A stretch of 64,000 nucleotides of DNA. Origin: Roseiarcus sp036489975. GTDB lineage: Bacteria; Pseudomonadota; Alphaproteobacteria; Rhizobiales; Beijerinckiaceae. The position numbers and the translations under genes are program-made. The stretch is from positions 1-64,000 of the forward strand of contig DASXES010000144.1 in NCBI GenBank assembly GCA_036489975.1, written 5' to 3'. Under the pieces are notes generated by a model. That model saw only the letters and a list, made by a program, of their open reading frames with translations. It was not told the origin of the DNA and did no database searches. This document shows positions 8,371 through 16,874 of the stretch, in pieces (the stretch's first letter is position 1; the number at the start of each line of letters is the position of its first letter).

Positions 8371-9681
8371 TCACCTCACCACCGTCAGCCGCCGCGCCGC
8401 CCTTGTCAGACCCGTGTAGAGCCAGCGCGCCCGATGCTCGCGGAAAGCGAAGCTTTCATCGAACAGCATGACGTCGTCCCATTGCGACCCCTGGGCCTTG
8501 TGGACGGTGAGCGCATAGCCGTAGTCGAACTCGTCCGATTCCCGCCTCAGCGCATAGGCGAGCTCGCCCTCCTTCCCCTCGAAGAAAGCCTTCAGAACGG
8601 AGACCTTGACGGTCGAGCGCGCGCCCTCGTCCTCCGAGCGCAAGGCCATCTTGACGAAGTCCTTTTTGACGCCGTTCAACCCCTCGACCCGCCACAGGCC
8701 CCCGTTGATGAGGCCCTTCGTGCGGTCGTTGCGCAGGCAGACAAGCCGGTCGCCCGCGACCGGCAGGGGCTCGTGGAAGCCCTTGAGATCCCGCATCCGC
8801 TGGTTATAGGCGCGACGGGTGCGGTTCACGCCGACCAGCACCTGATCGGCGCTGAGCACCTGAGCCGAATCGAGGGCGGCCCGCGGGATGACGCGCGTCT
8901 CGCCGTATTCGCCGAGGCTGAGCTCGCCGCCCGAGCGGACGATTTCGGACAGGCGGACGATCGGATTGTCCTGCGCCTGGCGGTGGATATGAGTCAGCAT
9001 CACGTCCGGCGCGCCGTCGGTGAAATAACCCCCGCCCTTGACGGGCGGCAGCTGGAAGGGGTCGCCCAGCACCAGGATCGGCTTGCCGAACGAGAGGAGG
9101 TCGCGCGCCAGTTCCGCGTCGACCATCGAGCATTCGTCGATCACGATGAGCCCCGCCTTCGAGGCCGGCCCGTCGGCGTTGAGGGTGAAATTGGGCGCGC
9201 CTTCCGCGCCCTCGCTCGCTCGATAGATGAGGGCGTGAATGGTCGTCGCGGCCGCGCAGCCCTTCGATCGCATCACCAGCGCAGCCTTGCCGGTGAAGGC
9301 GGCGAAGGCCGTCTCGCCGCGCGCCCCCTCGGCGATGTGGCGGGCAAGCGTCGTCTTGCCGACGCCCGCATAGCCGAACAAACGAAACACCTGCGGCTCG
9401 CCCTTTTTCAGCCACCGGCCGACCTGGTCGATCGCCGCCGCCTGCTCGCTCGACCATTCGCGGCCGATCGGCCGCGAAGGCGGCGCCGCGGCTTCGGGGG
9501 AGGGGGGCGGCGGCTCGGTCTCCCCGGAAATCGCCCGTTCGCTCGCGCGCTTTGGCTCAAGCGTCGCCCCGCAGCGCGAGCAAACCGGCGGCTTGCGGCC
9601 GAGGTCGTAGTATTTCGCGCCGCAGGCCAAGCACTGACGCTTGGTTCCGAGCCTGCCTGACGCCAGCGTCCTTCTGGCCAA
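8371..9681 (-). CDS. RecD-like superfamily 1 DNA helicase with N-terminal FYDLN-type zinc ribbon
   Basis: ATP-dependent DNA helicase of the exonuclease V alpha-like family. From the preferred TTG at 9681 (GGAGGG nine bases upstream) the first 35 or so residues carry LGTKRQCLACGAKYYDLG and CSRCGA: two CxxC pairs around a K-Y-Y-D-L core, the pattern of TIGR02300 (FYDLN acid) proteins. A Pro/Glu linker follows, then the helicase: Walker A GYAGVGKTT, Ia AFTGKAALV, Walker B LIVIDECSMVD, motif III LGDPFQLPP, VHKAQGSQWD and LYTGLTRA. An ATG at 9738 is an alternative start but has no ribosome-binding site. Homologues usually start near the helicase core, so this looks like a fusion. Confidence 0.85.
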   Translation of the reverse strand: MARRTLASGRLGTKRQCLACGAKYYDLGRKPPVCSRCGATLEPKRASERAISGETEPPPPSPEAAAPPSRPIGREWSSEQAAAIDQVGRWLKKGEPQVFRLFGYAGVGKTTLARHIAEGARGETAFAAFTGKAALVMRSKGCAAATTIHALIYRASEGAEGAPNFTLNADGPASKAGLIVIDECSMVDAELARDLLSFGKPILVLGDPFQLPPVKGGGYFTDGAPDVMLTHIHRQAQDNPIVRLSEIVRSGGELSLGEYGETRVIPRAALDSAQVLSADQVLVGVNRTRRAYNQRMRDLKGFHEPLPVAGDRLVCLRNDRTKGLINGGLWRVEGLNGVKKDFVKMALRSEDEGARSTVKVSVLKAFFEGKEGELAYALRRESDEFDYGYALTVHKAQGSQWDDVMLFDESFAFREHRARWLYTGLTRAARRLTVVR

Positions 9682-9797
9682 TAACTCTCGCCCTCCACCC
9701 CAGACATAAACGATTGGTTCAGATTTAAAGCGCAGCATTTTAACAGAATAGTCAGAAAACCCTCGCCGAGGCGCGATCTTCCGCTGCTGCGGCCAGT

Positions 9798-9825
9798 CTT
9801 GAACGTCGGATAGTCGGCCTTATAT
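9798..9825 (+). promoter_or_regulatory. Probable RpoH (heat-shock sigma) promoter of hsp20
   Basis: CTTGAAC at 9798-9804 is followed after 13 bases by CCTTATAT at 9818-9825, matching the sigma-32 pattern (CTTGAAA-N11-16-CCCCATnT) and its alphaproteobacterial CTTG...CTATAT variant. It lies about 115 bases upstream of the hsp20 start, leaving a structured leader of about 110 bases. Judged by eye only. Confidence 0.55.
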
Positions 9826-9831
9826 CCACCT

Positions 9832-9936
9832 GGTCCGGAACTTTGCATGGTTCCGGATGGTTTGACGGCAAGAACCGGACCGGGCGCTTATCTGCAAAGG
9901 CCTGAAAATTCCGGGAAGCGCCTAAACGGGGGCTTC
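9832..9936 (+). promoter_or_regulatory. Candidate RNA thermometer in the hsp20 leader
   Basis: The leader can fold into hairpins. TCCGGAAC pairs with GTTCCGGA over an 8-base loop. GGTCCGG (9832-9838) can alternatively pair with CCGGACC further downstream. Next to the start codon GAAGCGCC (9915-9922) pairs with GGGGCTTC (9929-9936) around a short loop, with a single G-G mismatch. That last stem traps the GGGGG Shine-Dalgarno, the layout of ROSE-type thermometers of rhizobial small heat-shock genes. The ROSE sequence signature itself is not evident. Confidence 0.4.
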
Positions 9937-9940
9937 GAAC

Positions 9941-10369
9941 ATGGTGCGTGTGACGGCGCTGAGCTCTCCGTTGCTGCTTGGCTTCGACGAGCTCGAGCGG
10001 GCGCTCGACAAGGTTGTGAAGACCGGGACGGACGGCTATCCGCCCTACAATATCGAGCGAGTCGCGGCCAATGGCGGCGAGCCGGAAAAATTGCGCATCA
10101 CCGTCGCCGTGGCCGGCTTCTCCGAGGACCAGATCGAGGTCACGATCGAGGAGAGCCAACTCATGATCCGTGGCCGGCAGCGGGAGGACAAGACGCGGGA
10201 ATATCTGCATCGCGGCATCGCCGCCCGGCAGTTCCAGCGGGCTTTCCTCCTTGCCGAGGGGATTGAGGTCAAGAGCGCCGAACTCGCGCAAGGGCTCTTG
10301 TCGGTGGATCTCGTCCGGCCGCAGCTCGAGCGGCTGGTGCGGAAGATAAAAATAGTGGCGCGTGACTGA
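9941..10369 (+). CDS. Hsp20 family small heat-shock protein (IbpA-like)
   Basis: A 142-residue ATP-independent chaperone that holds unfolding proteins in the cytosol. The alpha-crystallin domain spans about 36-130: YPPYNIER, the LRITVAVAGFSEDQIEVTIEE strands, the long loop with REYLHRGIAARQF (IbpA-type signature) and the A-x-L-x-x-G-like AELAQGLLSVDL. The C-terminal I-x-V tail is represented by IKIVARD. The ATG at 9941 follows GGGGG within a hairpin. A heat-shock-type promoter and a candidate thermometer precede it. DUF1150 follows 68 bases downstream, a common neighbour in Rhizobiales. Confidence 0.93.
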   Translation: MVRVTALSSPLLLGFDELERALDKVVKTGTDGYPPYNIERVAANGGEPEKLRITVAVAGFSEDQIEVTIEESQLMIRGRQREDKTREYLHRGIAARQFQRAFLLAEGIEVKSAELAQGLLSVDLVRPQLERLVRKIKIVARD

Positions 10370-10437
10370 AGGCGCGACTGAAGCAATGCGCGCCGGGCGG
10401 GTCGAATCGACCGCCGAAAATGGAGTGGAGTAAAGCG

Positions 10438-10710
10438 ATGAGACCGGAAAGCAGCAAGATGACGGCCAGCACGCCAGACCTGACGCCGCAGGAATTCGCC
10501 CATCTTGGCGACGGATCTCTCGCCTATGTGAAGACGATCGATTCCGAGGACGTCGCCCGGCTCTTCCCTCAAGCCCCGCCGATGCGCGCCGGATTGAAGT
10601 TGTTTGCGCTGCTCGGCGCTGACGGATCGCCGATCATGCTGACCGATTCGAAGGACGCGGCGATCGCCAACGCCTGGGAGCATGAGCTGGAGACCGTGAG
10701 CCTGCACTGA
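10438..10710 (+). CDS. DUF1150 family protein
   Basis: A 90-residue cytosolic protein. The DUF1150 core is FAHLGDGSLAYVKTI at about residues 18-32, followed by MRAGLKLFALLGADGSPIMLTDSKDAAIANAWEHEL-type residues. The start at 10438 has GGAG seven bases upstream; the in-frame ATG at 10420 would place that signal inside the gene. DUF1150 genes commonly follow a small heat-shock gene in alphaproteobacteria, as here, so co-transcription and a stress-related role are plausible, but no activity is known. Confidence 0.88.
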   Translation: MRPESSKMTASTPDLTPQEFAHLGDGSLAYVKTIDSEDVARLFPQAPPMRAGLKLFALLGADGSPIMLTDSKDAAIANAWEHELETVSLH

Positions 10711-10805
10711 CGCCAAAGGTCGCCGCCGCACGCCAGGCGGCTCGCGCGCGGAAACCCGAATCGGTATAGATGTGGCGGCCGGTGAGGCGAAAGGGACCCG
10801 CCGCC

Positions 10806-11597
10806 ATGGAAGCCTATCTCAATCTTATGCGCGAGGCGCTCGACAGCGGCGCCGTTAAAATGGATCGCACCGGGACCGGCGTGCGCTCGCTGTTCGGCCG
10901 CCAGCTCAGATTCGATCTCGCCAAGGGCTTTCCGCTCGTCACCACCAAGCGCCTCCATCTCAAGTCGATCGTACGCGAGCTCGTCTGGTTTTTGCGCGGC
11001 GACACCAACATCGCCTACCTCAAGGCCCACGGGGTCTCGATCTGGGACGAGTGGGCCGACGAGCATGGCGATCTCGGTCCGGTCTATGGCAAGCAATGGC
11101 GCGCTTGGGAGGGGCCGGACGGGCGGACCTACGACCAGATCGCCTGGGTCGTCGACGAAATCCGCCGCAACCCGGATTCACGCCGGCTGGTTGTCTCGGC
11201 CTGGAACGTGGCCGAGATCGAGCGCATGAAGCTCGCGCCCTGCCACTGCCTGTTCCAGTTCTACGTGAACGCCGGCAAGCTCTCGTGCCAGCTCTATCAG
11301 CGCTCCGCCGATATCTTTCTCGGCGTGCCGTTCAATATCGCGAGCTATGCGCTGCTCACCCATCTCATCGCCCGCGAATGCGGGCTCGAGCCAGGCGAGT
11401 TCGTGCATGCGTTCGGCGACGCGCATCTCTATCGCAATCACGGGGAGCAAGCCCGCGCGCAGCTTGCCCGCGCGCCGCGTGCGCTGCCGAAGCTCAAGCT
11501 CGGCGACGTCGGCTCGATCTTCGACCTCAACGCCGACGCCATCGCCTTCGAGGGCTACGATCCGTGGCCGGCGATTCGGGCGCCCGTCGCGGTGTGA
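10806..11597 (+). CDS. thyA: Thymidylate synthase
   Basis: Methylates dUMP to dTMP using 5,10-methylene-tetrahydrofolate and releases dihydrofolate. 263 residues, the standard length of the short form. Visible are DRTGTG (phosphate loop, 20-25), the WDEWAD segment, catalytic Cys146 in LAPCHCLFQFYV, the QRSADIFLGVPFNIASYALL folate and dUMP binding region, and HLYRNH. The ATG at 10806 begins the conserved MEAYLNLMREAL; twelve upstream in-frame residues are discarded. It overlaps folA by four bases (GTGA), so the dihydrofolate produced is recycled by the coupled partner. Confidence 0.97.
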   Translation: MEAYLNLMREALDSGAVKMDRTGTGVRSLFGRQLRFDLAKGFPLVTTKRLHLKSIVRELVWFLRGDTNIAYLKAHGVSIWDEWADEHGDLGPVYGKQWRAWEGPDGRTYDQIAWVVDEIRRNPDSRRLVVSAWNVAEIERMKLAPCHCLFQFYVNAGKLSCQLYQRSADIFLGVPFNIASYALLTHLIARECGLEPGEFVHAFGDAHLYRNHGEQARAQLARAPRALPKLKLGDVGSIFDLNADAIAFEGYDPWPAIRAPVAV

Positions 11598-12109
11598 GCG
11601 ACCTCCCGCTCGTCCTCGTTGCGGCGGTCGCGCGCAACGGCGTGATCGGCGCCAATAATCGGCTCCCCTGGCGCCTCTCGACCGACCTCAAGCGCTTCAA
11701 GGCGCTGACCTGGGGCAAGCCGCTGCTCATGGGGCGGAAGAACTTTCAGTCGATCGGGCGTTCGCTGCCCGGGCGCGAAACGATCGTGGTGACTCGCGAT
11801 CCCGCGTTCGCCGCCGCTGACGTATTCGTCGCCCATGGCCTCGAAGCCGGACTCGATCTCGCGGCTGAGCGCGCCCGCGTCATGGGCGCGGATCAGGTCA
11901 TCGTCGCGGGCGGCGGCGAGATCTACGCGCAGACGATCGCGCGGGCGAGCCGCCTCTTCATCACCGAGGTTGCGCTCGACGCAGAGGGCGATGTGCGTTT
12001 CCCGCCGATCGACCCCGAACAATGGCGCGAGGTCGGCCGCGAGACGGGTGAGCGCGGTCCGCGCGACGAGGTGGATTTCGCCTTCGTGGAATACGAGCGG
12101 CGGGGGTAA
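11594..12109 (+). CDS. folA: Dihydrofolate reductase
   Basis: Reduces dihydrofolate to tetrahydrofolate with NADPH, regenerating the cofactor used by ThyA. About 171 residues. The family core is VLVAAVARNGVIGANNRLPW (active-site loop), the D-L-K-R-F-K helix with the acidic proton relay, GKPLLMGRKNFQSIGR, and VIVAGGGEIYAQTI. The start is the GTG at 11594, which overlaps the thyA stop in GTGA and implies translational coupling. The open frame extends upstream across thyA in another frame, but that part is a shadow. Confidence 0.95.
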   Translation: MSDLPLVLVAAVARNGVIGANNRLPWRLSTDLKRFKALTWGKPLLMGRKNFQSIGRSLPGRETIVVTRDPAFAAADVFVAHGLEAGLDLAAERARVMGADQVIVAGGGEIYAQTIARASRLFITEVALDAEGDVRFPPIDPEQWREVGRETGERGPRDEVDFAFVEYERRG

Positions 12110-13135
12110 CTATCCCCCGGCCTCCCGCAGCCTGGCCGCCGCGGTTTCAGGCGTGAGGTCCCGCTGGGGAGAGCCCAGCATTTCGAAACCGACCATGAAC
12201 TTCCGGATCGTCGCCGAGCGCAGGAGCGGCGGATAGAAATGCGCGTGCATCTGCCATTCGGCGTGCAGCGCGCCGTCGGTCGGCTTCTGGTGAAAGCCCA
12301 TCGAATAGGGGAACGGCGTATCGAACAGCCGGTCGTAGCGCTTCGTCAGTTGCGACAGCGCCTGCGCGAGCGAGGTCCTCTCGCTTGCGCTCATCTCGTC
12401 AAATCCGCCGATCCGGCGGCGCGGCAGGACCATCGTTTCGAACGGCCATATCGCCCAGAATGGCGTCAGAACGCAGAAATCATCGTTGACGAGCACCATG
12501 CGTTCGCCGTGCCGGAGCTCCTGTTCGAGATAGTCGAGGAGCAGCGGCCGGCCATGCTGGAGGAGATAATCGCCCTGGCGGCGGCCCTCTTTCTCCAGTT
12601 CGTTCGGCAAATGGCGGGTCGCCCAGATCTGGCCATGCGGATGGGGATTCGACGCCCCCATCATTTCGCCCCGGTTCTCGAAGATCTGCACCGAGGCGAT
12701 CTCAGGCTGACTCCCGAGGGCCTTTGTCTCCTCGACCCAGGCGTCGACGACGCGCTCGATGTCGGCGACCTCCATGCCCGAGAGCGTGAGGTCGTGACGC
12801 GGCGAAAAGCAGAGCACGCGGCACATTCCCGGTTCGCCCTCGGCGATGATGAGCCCGTCGCTTTCGAGGTTTATCGGCGCGTCCGCCTGCAGGGCCGGAA
12901 AATCGTTGTCGAACACGAACGTATGCCGGTAATCGGGATTGCGGGCGCCGCCCGCGCGCAGGGCGCCCGGGCACAGGTAGCAGTTCGGGTCATGGGCTAG
13001 CGCGGCGGGCGCGGTTTTCCGCTCGCGCTGGCCCTGCCAGGGACGCTGCATGCGGTGCGGGGACACCAGAATCCATTCGCCGGTCAGCGGATTGAAGCGG
13101 CGGTGCGAAACGCCGTGGAGCTTCGGGCTCGTCAT
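12110..13135 (-). CDS. galT: Galactose-1-phosphate uridylyltransferase
   Basis: Leloir pathway enzyme that swaps UMP between UDP-glucose and galactose-1-phosphate. 341 residues, the usual length. RRFNPLTGEWILVSPHR at 12-28, the zinc pair Cys52/Cys55 (CYLCPG), and the catalytic NPHPHGQIWA with His165 and His167 are present, as is the second-domain WAIWPFETMVLPRR. The ATG at 13135 lies 11 bases after the galK stop, on the same strand. galK is transcribed first, so the two form an operon. No galE is in the window. Confidence 0.96.
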   Translation of the reverse strand: MTSPKLHGVSHRRFNPLTGEWILVSPHRMQRPWQGQRERKTAPAALAHDPNCYLCPGALRAGGARNPDYRHTFVFDNDFPALQADAPINLESDGLIIAEGEPGMCRVLCFSPRHDLTLSGMEVADIERVVDAWVEETKALGSQPEIASVQIFENRGEMMGASNPHPHGQIWATRHLPNELEKEGRRQGDYLLQHGRPLLLDYLEQELRHGERMVLVNDDFCVLTPFWAIWPFETMVLPRRRIGGFDEMSASERTSLAQALSQLTKRYDRLFDTPFPYSMGFHQKPTDGALHAEWQMHAHFYPPLLRSATIRKFMVGFEMLGSPQRDLTPETAAARLREAGG

Positions 13136-13146
13136 GGCTCCGCCCC

Positions 13147-14304
13147 TCAAACCGCGATCAGGCCAGCGCCATCGGACGGGGCGCAGACAAAGATTTCCGT
13201 ATCGAGGCCCGTTGCGATGCGATAGCCGTCGGTCAGAATCTGCGAGGCCCTGTCGACCGCCGACGCTTCGATGAGACTGACCGTGCACCCGCCAAAGCCG
13301 CCCCCCGTCATGCGCGAACCGTAGACGCCCTCGACCGTCTGGGCGAGGCCAACCAGCGTGTCGACCTCGGGACAGGTGATCTCAAAGTCGTTGCGCATCG
13401 AGACGTGGGAAGCGTTCATGGCGCGCCCGCAGGCGGCGAAATCGCCGGCCTCGAGCGCTCGCTCCGCCTCGAGCACGCGGGCGTTTTCGGTGACGATGTG
13501 GCGACAGCGGCGGTAGATGAGATCGGGCAGCTTGCGGCGCCTGGCTTCGAGTTGCTCGGCCGTTACGTCGCGCAGCGCCTTGATTGGCCCGAGCATGCTG
13601 CTGAGCAGCCGCACGCCCTCCTCGCACGCCTCGCGGCGCAAATTGTACTCGCCGCCCGCATGCTGGTGGCGCACCCCGCTGTTGGCGATGAGCAGCCTCA
13701 GGTTTGGCGCGATCGCGACATTGCGCGAGGCGAGGTTGCGGCAATCGATCAGGAGCGCATGGCCGGCGACGCCGCAGCAGGCGATATATTGATCCATCAC
13801 CCCGCAGCGCATGCCGACGAAATCATTTTCGGCCCGCTGGCAAATCCTGGCGATCGTCACCGGATCGAACGGCTGGTCGCTTTGGGTCAGGAGCGCGTGG
13901 GCGACCGAGACTTCGAGGGCGGCCGAGGAGCTCAAGCCCGCGCCGATCGGAACGTCGCTCCAGACGATGAGATCGGCGCCGGAAAGGGGCAGTCCGCTCA
14001 TTTCCAGCATGATCGCCACGCCAACGACATAGTCGGACCAGTCGCCGCACGCGGCGCCGGGCGCATCGAGATCGAACTCGCGCGTCTCGTCCATGATCAT
14101 GGAATAAACCCTGAGGCGCCGATCCGGCCGCCGCGAGGCCGCGGTCAAGGTCGCGAATTCGAGCGCCGCCGGCATGACGAATCCGTCATTATAGTCCGTA
14201 TGCTCGCCGATCAGATTGACGCGGCCCGGCGCCCGGCTGACGGTCGGCGCGCGACCGAACCGGTAGGCGAACTCGACCGCAAGGTCGCGCGCCTCAACGC
14301 TCAT
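13147..14304 (-). CDS. galK: Galactokinase
   Basis: Phosphorylates galactose with ATP. 385 residues of the GHMP kinase family. The galactokinase signature RAPGRVNLIGEHTDYNDG is at 24-41, the phosphate-binding PIGAGLSSSAALEVS lies in the middle, and the C-terminal GHMP motif SRMTGGGFGGCTVSL is intact. The ATG at 14304 sits behind GGGAGGAATTCC, a strong ribosome-binding site. It is the first gene of the galK-galT pair. Upstream lies an AT-richer pair of unrelated genes, so the promoter must be in the short 70-base gap. Confidence 0.96.
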   Translation of the reverse strand: MSVEARDLAVEFAYRFGRAPTVSRAPGRVNLIGEHTDYNDGFVMPAALEFATLTAASRRPDRRLRVYSMIMDETREFDLDAPGAACGDWSDYVVGVAIMLEMSGLPLSGADLIVWSDVPIGAGLSSSAALEVSVAHALLTQSDQPFDPVTIARICQRAENDFVGMRCGVMDQYIACCGVAGHALLIDCRNLASRNVAIAPNLRLLIANSGVRHQHAGGEYNLRREACEEGVRLLSSMLGPIKALRDVTAEQLEARRRKLPDLIYRRCRHIVTENARVLEAERALEAGDFAACGRAMNASHVSMRNDFEITCPEVDTLVGLAQTVEGVYGSRMTGGGFGGCTVSLIEASAVDRASQILTDGYRIATGLDTEIFVCAPSDGAGLIAV

Positions 14305-14375
14305 CGGAATTCCTCCCATCGGCGAAGTGGACCCCACGGGCCTGCCGTCAAAGCGAGTTGCAACGGGGCAGCGTC

Positions 14376-14708
14376 CTAATTTGCCCGATTGTCACGGAAG
14401 CCGGTGCCGACCCAGGCGATGAGTAACCCGGCGCATAGAACCAGAACGGGAACACCGAGAGCGAATGAGATCGTTTTCACTACGACATTCCAAGGGCGCG
14501 CAGGTAGGTCTTCTTGCGAGGGATTCAACGGTTCGCCTAAGAAGTGCTCTGGCGTGCCGGGTATCTCCTCTTTGAGCTTCCAAATGCGCTGACTTTCCGC
14601 CTTATCAAATTCTGCTAGTATCGGTTGTATCTGATAGACGACCGTAAGACCGACGAACAATGTCGCAGAAACAAGCCAAAGCCGAAAAGAACCTCGCCGC
14701 AGATTCAT
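14376..14708 (-). CDS. Orphan two-helix membrane protein in an AT-richer insert
   Basis: About 110 residues starting at the ATG 14708. One hydrophobic segment lies near residues 10-30 (LWLVSATLFVGLTVVYQ) and one near 83-103 (ISFALGVPVLVLCAGLLIAW). The charged region between them, with several prolines, would lie outside the membrane. Codon usage is visibly less G+C-biased at third positions than in galK or murJ, suggesting transfer. No family is recognised. It is divergent from the next orphan gene with a 121-base shared intergenic region, so the two may be one functional unit. Confidence 0.5.
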   Translation of the reverse strand: MNLRRGSFRLWLVSATLFVGLTVVYQIQPILAEFDKAESQRIWKLKEEIPGTPEHFLGEPLNPSQEDLPARPWNVVVKTISFALGVPVLVLCAGLLIAWVGTGFRDNRAN

Positions 14709-14829
14709 GTCTCGACTCGCCGATGTTCCCGCAACGAACGCCACTCGCACCACATACCAGCGATTTGGTCGCACCCTATCTGTAGCACGGCAAAGAACCG
14801 GCGTTAGAGCTTCTCACCCGCTGAATCAA

Positions 14830-15183
14830 ATGGACATTCTCTCAGCCGTCGCGGACGTTGCAACAATTCTGACTGCCGCTGTGGCAACCGGGGCGGCTAG
14901 CCTATTTTGGGGGCGAAAACGCGAGCGAATGGGGCGCCTTGAACGCTACCTTGAAGACACCAAAGTAGAATATGAAAGAACCGGATACGGCAGTCCTGTG
15001 TGTCGAGTTTCGCATCTGGTGGCAAATTGCGTGATGACAGAAGCGCAAATATTCGAGGCTGCTTTAGCAAGCGCCAAGATCAAGTCTTGGGTCTTAACAG
15101 AAGAGGAAGGCGGCGATACTGATACGGTCGTCTTTAGCTTCGATCCGAAGGGTCGCGCGCGCCAAGTCTCGTCGTTAAATTAG
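14830..15183 (+). CDS. Orphan membrane-anchored small protein in an AT-richer insert
   Basis: About 117 residues starting at the ATG 14830. An N-terminal hydrophobic helix (about 3-28) is followed by a basic stop-transfer (GRKRERMGRLERYLE) and a soluble domain of about 85 residues with mixed alpha/beta character. No family is recognised. Base composition is again lower in G+C than the flanks. It is paired divergently with the upstream orphan gene. The open frame extends 41 codons further upstream, but that part overlaps the divergent promoter region and has no good start context. Confidence 0.5.
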   Translation: MDILSAVADVATILTAAVATGAASLFWGRKRERMGRLERYLEDTKVEYERTGYGSPVCRVSHLVANCVMTEAQIFEAALASAKIKSWVLTEEEGGDTDTVVFSFDPKGRARQVSSLN

Positions 15184-15222
15184 CACCTCACACGCGCCGC
15201 GCGTCAAGCGAGATCGCAAGGC

Positions 15223-16797
15223 TCATCGGGCGCGCCGAAACGCGCCAAGCGCACGCTTGAGAAGAGCCGCCGGCATGGCCCGGGTCAGCCGAAGCCCGGC
15301 GCCCAGCGCGGCGAAATAGACAGCAGCCCCGATCGCGGCGAGCGCCGCAAATCTCGCTTCGCGCGCGAAGCGTGGCAGGTGAGACATGAGCGCGATGAGC
15401 GGTCCGTCGGCCAGCGTCAAGACAAGGGCCAGCGCGCCCGCCGCAAAGACAGTCGCGGCGGCGGTCGCCACCAAACGCTCGTCCGGCACAGTCCAGCCGC
15501 GGCGGCGGGCGAGGGCGAAAACGCCAGCGACCTTGATCCAGAGACCAGCCGCGGTCGCCAGCGCCAGGCCCGGCGCGCCGAGCGGCCGGAACAGCGCGAT
15601 CTTGAGCGCCACGTTGACCGCAACGCCGACGAGCGTGACTTTGAGCGGCGTCGCCGTGTCGCCGCGCGACAAAAAGCTCGCCGCCACGATCCGGTCGACG
15701 AACAAAGCCGGCATTCCCACGGCATAAGCGGCGAGCACGCCCGCGGCCTCATGCGTCGCGCTGGCCTTGAAGGCGCCGTGCTCGAAGGCGACCGCGACGA
15801 TGAGGTCGGGAATGAGCAGAAAGGCAACCACGAACGGCGCGCCGAGCGCGAGCGTGAGCGAGGCGGCGCGGTTCTGGGCCGCCAGCGCGCCCTTCTCGTC
15901 GCCGAGCGCGACGCGGGCGGACATTTCCCTCAAGAGCACGGAACCGGTGGCGATCACGATGACGCCGCCTGGCAACTGATAAAGCCGGTCGGCGTAGCTG
16001 ATGGCCGACAAGCCCCCGGTCGGCAACAGCGAGCCGACGATCTGGTCGGCGAGCGCGCCGATCTGGTAGCTCGCCGAAATCCCGATCGCCGGTCCAAGCA
16101 TCCACAGGAATTTGCGGATGTCGGGCGTCCAGCGCGGCCAGGTCAGCCGTTCGAGAAGCCCGCGCCGGCGCGCGGCGGCGACGGCGATGGCGAGCTGGGT
16201 GACGCCGGAGGCGAGAAATCCCCAGCTCGCCATGCTGGCCACGCCCGGCGAAGCCTTTGGAAAGAAGGCGGCGAAGGCGAGAAACGCGATCATGCAGACG
16301 TTGGCTGCGGCCGGCGCGGAAGCAGGCGCGCCCCAGACGTTGTTGGCGTTGAGCGTCCCCTGATGCAGGGCGAACACGGCGATGAAGGCGATATAGGGGA
16401 ACATGATGCGCGACATCGCGACGGCGTGGGCGAACTTGTCGGGCTGGCTGACGAAGCCCGGGGAAGTCAGCCGCACCAGAAGCGGCATGTCGAGGTAGAC
16501 GAGGCCGAGCAGGGCGATCTGCGACAGGATGAGCAGCGTGAACACCTGGCTCGCGAACCGGGCCGCCGGCTCGGGCCCTCCCGCCTCCAGCACGCGGGTG
16601 TAGGTCGGCAGATAGGCGGCGTTGAACGACCCCTCGCCAAAGATCTGGCGGAACTGGTTGGGCAGCTTGATCGCGGCGACATAGGCGTCGTTGAGCGCCC
16701 CGCCGCCGAGCAGCGCGGCCAGCGCCACGTCGCGCAGGAAGCCGGTCAGGCGGGAGGCGACCGTCCACCCGCCGACCAGGAAAATATTACGGTACAT
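15223..16797 (-). CDS. murJ: Lipid II flippase MurJ (MviN)
   Basis: Essential inner-membrane flippase that moves lipid II for peptidoglycan synthesis; MOP exporter superfamily. 524 residues with about 14 membrane segments. The N-terminus MYRNIFLVGGWTVASRLTGF and the conserved RQIFGEGSFNAAYLP of transmembrane helix 2 are the MurJ signature, and charged residues in the central cavity (Arg24- and Asp25-like in the RLTGFLRD stretch) are present. The gene is complete. The C-terminal RRAR tail is cytoplasmic. Its direction matches the YXWGXW gene, with about 80 bases between them. Confidence 0.95.
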   Translation of the reverse strand: MYRNIFLVGGWTVASRLTGFLRDVALAALLGGGALNDAYVAAIKLPNQFRQIFGEGSFNAAYLPTYTRVLEAGGPEPAARFASQVFTLLILSQIALLGLVYLDMPLLVRLTSPGFVSQPDKFAHAVAMSRIMFPYIAFIAVFALHQGTLNANNVWGAPASAPAAANVCMIAFLAFAAFFPKASPGVASMASWGFLASGVTQLAIAVAAARRRGLLERLTWPRWTPDIRKFLWMLGPAIGISASYQIGALADQIVGSLLPTGGLSAISYADRLYQLPGGVIVIATGSVLLREMSARVALGDEKGALAAQNRAASLTLALGAPFVVAFLLIPDLIVAVAFEHGAFKASATHEAAGVLAAYAVGMPALFVDRIVAASFLSRGDTATPLKVTLVGVAVNVALKIALFRPLGAPGLALATAAGLWIKVAGVFALARRRGWTVPDERLVATAAATVFAAGALALVLTLADGPLIALMSHLPRFAREARFAALAAIGAAVYFAALGAGLRLTRAMPAALLKRALGAFRRAR

Positions 16798-16874
16798 TGC
16801 GCCCGTTTAGCCGGATTCGCTCCAGGGCTGAAATGCGGCTCTCGCGGGGGAAGATTTCTCCTCCCCCTGGGCTT

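Noticed and set aside
7765..9660. Long open frame of 631 codons on the plus strand
   Set aside because: It runs antisense across the secreted repeat protein and the helicase, both of which have clear motifs. It is an effect of high GC content.
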